Source: an uncultured Desulfobulbus sp. (GTDB lineage: Bacteria > Desulfobacterota > Desulfobulbia > Desulfobulbales > Desulfobulbaceae). Taken from it: a stretch of 64,000 bases of DNA. A program made the translations under genes and the position numbers. The DNA lies in contig NZ_OY760916.1 in the NCBI RefSeq assembly GCF_963664075.1, forward strand, positions 1,738,001 to 1,802,000, in the 5' to 3' direction. Below, in pieces: positions 61,492-64,000 of this stretch; position 1 is the first letter of the stretch; each line of letters opens with the position of its first letter. The notes beneath the pieces are model-generated. The model was given only the letters and a program-made list of their open reading frames with translations. It did no database searches and was not told the origin of the DNA.

Positions 61492-61798
61492 AGCTGGATG
61501 AACAACCCCTTCATCGCTGGTAACCAGCATTCAGTCACTGCGTCTACTCTAATTTTTCAGAGAGCGCCGTTTAGTTGAGGCCTTCGCCTCTCGCCTGTTT
61601 TCCGCTTTTCTTTCCTTTCTTTCCCTCAGTTCCCCTGTCTTGAGAGCACACGTCGTAAATTCTTGATTTTCTTCTTATCAATTGCCGGGTATTGTTGTCA
61701 GAATCAGTTGCTTTTGTCCCTTTATCGATTCTGGCGGCATTTTCGTTTGCCCGATTGTTCATGAAGTGGTCAGAAAAAAAACAATCCACTGAAAACAC
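61492..61798. other. Intergenic stretch upstream of the Nramp-like gene
   Basis: About 307 bases with no credible gene; open frames on the minus strand continue into the transporter and are shadows. No clear metal-responsive operator is visible. Confidence 0.4.
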
Positions 61799-63004
61799 AT
61801 GAAGAATAAATACGTATCTTTTATCAAAGAGATGGGGCCGGCATGGATTATCAGTGCCGTGGCCTGTGGGCCGGCCACCCTGGCCAGTGTCTCCATTGCC
61901 GGGGCAACCTACGGCTATAGCCTGCTCTGGGTTGTGCTGCTCAGCGCAGTCTTTGGTACCACGGCCCAGTACCTTGCAGCGCGGGTTGGGATTTTCGAGA
62001 ACCGTGGCATTATAGCGGCAACCGAACAACATCTCGGGAAAATTTGGGCATGGATTCTGACCGTGGACGCCCTCTTTGCCACCTGGCTTGCAGCCATGGT
62101 CCTGATGAGTGCGCTTTCGGGCATTACCTCAATCATTACAGGGAAAGAGACTCCGTTCTGGGGCGTTGTCTACGGTGTTGGCGTCGGGCTCTTTTTAATC
62201 TGGAAAGGATACCGAACATTTGAGACGCTGTGCAAGATTCTGGTGATCTTTGTAGTCCTCTGTTTTATCGCCACCTTGTTCATGACAGATCTCTCTCTGT
62301 CTGCTCTTGGCAGTGGGCTTATGCCTGATTTTACAGGGGGAATCGATGCAGCGCTGATGATGGCTGCAATCATGGGGGGAGCCGTTCATATCACCATAAT
62401 CGGTATGCACACCTACACCACAAATGCCCGGGGCTGGAAAGCCAAAGATCTTGCATTGGCCCGCTTTGATACCTTTTCATCCATGGGATTTGCCTTTGGT
62501 CTCTACAGTGTCGCCATCTTTTTAGTGGCCGCTGCCGTGCTCCATCCCCATGGCATTACCATAAAGAAAGCAACGGATGCGGCTCTTGCCCTGCAACCGC
62601 TGCTGGGCGAAAATGCCATGCGTATTTTTATGGCAGGGCTCTGGGGCGCGACTCTGTCCACGCTTTCGCCGACTTTCATGGCCGGTGCCTATTTTATTGC
62701 CGATAAGATGGGCTGGGAACACAATGTTGGCGATAAACGCTTTGCCTGGGCTGTTTTTGCCGGCTGTCTGGTCAGTATGCTGGGACCGTTTCTTAAGGGC
62801 AGCTTTTTTCTGCTGCTTCCCCTGATGCTCGCCCTGGGCTTGACCGGAACACCGCTTATCCTTGCCATTATGCTCTACTTGCTGAATCGTTCGGGAGCTT
62901 ATCAGAAAAATTCTTTTGTTCTCAATTGCATGGGAGGATTGACCCTGCTGGTGACCACCTTTCTTGCTGTCCGTTTTTTATTGACCCGTTTGGTGCTTTT
63001 CTGA
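61799..63004 (+). CDS. Divergent Nramp-superfamily metal transporter
   Basis: 401 residues with about eleven hydrophobic helices and the Nramp opening KEMGPAWIISAVACGPATLASV. Canonical Nramp proteins have DPGN in helix 1 and MPH in helix 6 as the manganese/iron site; here the equivalents read CGPAT (about 23-27) and GAVHITIIGMHTY (about 196-208). So it belongs to a divergent branch, such as those proposed to carry other ions, and the substrate is uncertain. Its TGA overlaps the start of the following P-loop gene by one base (TGATG), indicating co-translation. Confidence 0.82.
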   Translation: MKNKYVSFIKEMGPAWIISAVACGPATLASVSIAGATYGYSLLWVVLLSAVFGTTAQYLAARVGIFENRGIIAATEQHLGKIWAWILTVDALFATWLAAMVLMSALSGITSIITGKETPFWGVVYGVGVGLFLIWKGYRTFETLCKILVIFVVLCFIATLFMTDLSLSALGSGLMPDFTGGIDAALMMAAIMGGAVHITIIGMHTYTTNARGWKAKDLALARFDTFSSMGFAFGLYSVAIFLVAAAVLHPHGITIKKATDAALALQPLLGENAMRIFMAGLWGATLSTLSPTFMAGAYFIADKMGWEHNVGDKRFAWAVFAGCLVSMLGPFLKGSFFLLLPLMLALGLTGTPLILAIMLYLLNRSGAYQKNSFVLNCMGGLTLLVTTFLAVRFLLTRLVLF

Positions 63005-63540
63005 TGATGGCTGCGGAGGAATACGATGTTCTGGGAAGACGGACATTGCTTGTCGGTGATGTCAATGCGGGAAAGACGACCAGAACCATTGTCCTTGTCC
63101 AGCAGTTGTTGGCAGCAGGCCATGGCCAGGACGTGGCGGTACTTGATCTTGCACCTGAAGCGGTCCAGGGGATCGGCGGGAAATTTCCAGTTTCATTGAC
63201 CGCCGGGCTGTACTATCTGAGCACAACTATCGCCGCCCCACGACTCAACGGTAAAGACGAAGCTGAAACCCAGCACCTGGCAGAGGAAAATGCCAGAGCC
63301 ATTGAAAAGCTGTTCTCCACCCTTGAGCGTCAACGTCCCCAAATTCTGGTTGTGAATGACGCCACCCTCTACCTCCAGGCTGGAAGCCTTGAGCGTTTTG
63401 CACAGGTACTGGAAGCCAGTACCACCTCAATCGTTAACGCCTATTATGGATACTCTTTTGCGGATTCTGCCCTGAGTCGGCGGGAAAGACGGTTGGCTGA
63501 GGCGCTTATACACACAAGCGACCGAGTCTTCCGTCTCTGA
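63004..63540 (+). CDS. P-loop NTPase partner of the Nramp-like transporter
   Basis: 178 residues starting ATG at 63004 (a second ATG follows directly). Walker A is GDVNAGKTT at about 18-26; a Walker B-like ILVVND follows near 118. VLDLAPEA resembles a switch region. It has no membrane helix. The close translational coupling to the transporter suggests an energy- or nucleotide-dependent regulator or metal-loading factor, but it fits no named family I can identify with certainty. No other gene follows in the operon. Confidence 0.7.
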   Translation: MMAAEEYDVLGRRTLLVGDVNAGKTTRTIVLVQQLLAAGHGQDVAVLDLAPEAVQGIGGKFPVSLTAGLYYLSTTIAAPRLNGKDEAETQHLAEENARAIEKLFSTLERQRPQILVVNDATLYLQAGSLERFAQVLEASTTSIVNAYYGYSFADSALSRRERRLAEALIHTSDRVFRL

Positions 63541-63599
63541 TCCTCCCTCCAATTTGTTTACAGAAGCCGAACCTGCCATACTGCTGGCAAAGTTCAATT

Positions 63600-64000
63600 T
63601 CAGGGGACTAAGATAGTGCTTCCGGTCGTTTTTCTGGCTTCGAGATCACTATGCGCCTTTGCCGCATCCTTCAGCGCATACTCTTGCAGAATCTGCATCT
63701 TGAGAGCTCCGGAACTCACCACCGCAAAGAGATCCTGGGCATGGTCCAGCAGATCTTCCCTTTTGGCAGTGTAGTTCATCAGACTGGGCCGGGTCAGAAA
63801 GAGTGACCCCTTCGCACCCAAGAGTCCCAGGTCAAAGGGACCAATGGGGCCGGATGACTGTCCAAAGCTTACCATGGTTCCCATGGGGCGAAGGCAGTCA
63901 AGGGAGCTGTGGAACGTTGCCTGGCCAACGGAGTCATAGACCACATCAACGCCTTGTCCTTGGGTAATTTCCTTGACTGCGTCTGCAAAATTTTCCTGCT
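63600..64000 (-). CDS. NADPH:quinone oxidoreductase-like zinc-independent alcohol dehydrogenase, 5' end off window
   Basis: The frame continues to the window edge; the first visible part reads ENFADAVKEITQGQGVDVVY, then DSVGQATFHSSLDCLRPMGTMVSFGQSSG, the cofactor-binding half of Qor-type medium-chain reductases. LEARKTTGSTILVP is the standard family ending, so the C-terminus is complete. About 60% of the protein lies outside. Qor proteins reduce quinones or enones with NADPH. The gene is convergent with the P-loop gene. Confidence 0.9.
   Translation of the reverse strand, partial: QENFADAVKEITQGQGVDVVYDSVGQATFHSSLDCLRPMGTMVSFGQSSGPIGPFDLGLLGAKGSLFLTRPSLMNYTAKREDLLDHAQDLFAVVSSGALKMQILQEYALKDAAKAHSDLEARKTTGSTILVP

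Noticed and set aside
1..64000. tRNA or rRNA genes and tRNA-linked attachment sites
   Set aside because: No cloverleaf-like or rRNA sequence was recognised on either strand, so no attachment site for the island can be named.

Overview
The window looks like a chromosome segment of a strictly anaerobic, sulfate-reducing Desulfobacterota bacterium close to Desulfobulbaceae; this is inferred from gene content, not from a marker gene. The pointers are a 2-oxoacid:ferredoxin oxidoreductase operon fused to heterodisulfide-reductase (Hdr/MvhD) genes, a selenocysteine-containing HdrA, nickel-pincer cofactor (Lar) genes, a Tat-exported DUF362 protein beside a membrane polyferredoxin, and many Cache/HD-GYP/GGDEF sensors. 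Host genes have moderate GC, by eye about 50%.

Layout. 1-608: 3'-truncated sCache sensor on the minus strand. 1050-11472: one plus-strand operon, korDABC, a giant GltD/NfnB-like iron-sulfur flavoprotein, an MvhD-HdrC-HdrB fusion and an HdrA-MvhD fusion. HdrA is read through an in-frame UGA at 9670-9672, followed by a good bacterial SECIS hairpin. 11584-19985: minus-strand Cache/PAS histidine kinase, a MoxR-DUF58-TgpA operon and a Cache-PAS-HD-GYP protein. 20251-24587: divergent larE/larC, then a RarA fusion protein.

24.9-41.5 kb is an accessory island. It holds three very AT-rich minus-strand genes (787-codon-track HD-domain protein, 161-aa protein, 994-aa protein with an HExxH motif), now separated and surrounded by transposon debris: ISL3 copies, an IS630-like remnant, an IS3 orfB remnant split by an intact IS66 element with a perfect 8-bp target duplication, and two IS4-type remnants. 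The three AT-rich genes are my best candidate for an undescribed, perhaps defensive, system.

41.7-44.9 kb: larB, Tat-DUF362 and membrane polyferredoxin operon. 45.3 kb: a MITE-like element. 45.6-64 kb: ordinary chromosome with an AhpD-like protein, a solute-binding/HD-GYP sensor, an M20 amidohydrolase, DUF599, an RTX/LVIVD/ankyrin fusion, DUF190, DUF554, a two-SBP diguanylate cyclase, a YaiI/DUF188 protein, a divergent Nramp transporter with a P-loop partner, and a quinone oxidoreductase running off the right edge. A palindromic-ended intergenic repeat family occurs at about 20.1, 24.7, 49.6, 55.0 and 60.6 kb.

How the genes work together: the first operon should couple 2-oxoacid oxidation, through reduced ferredoxin, to flavin-based electron confurcation or bifurcation and thiol/disulfide chemistry. 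LarB, LarC and LarE together make the nickel-pincer nucleotide, although no LarA-type user enzyme is in the window. Several c-di-GMP enzymes with periplasmic sensor domains suggest nutrient-responsive lifestyle control.
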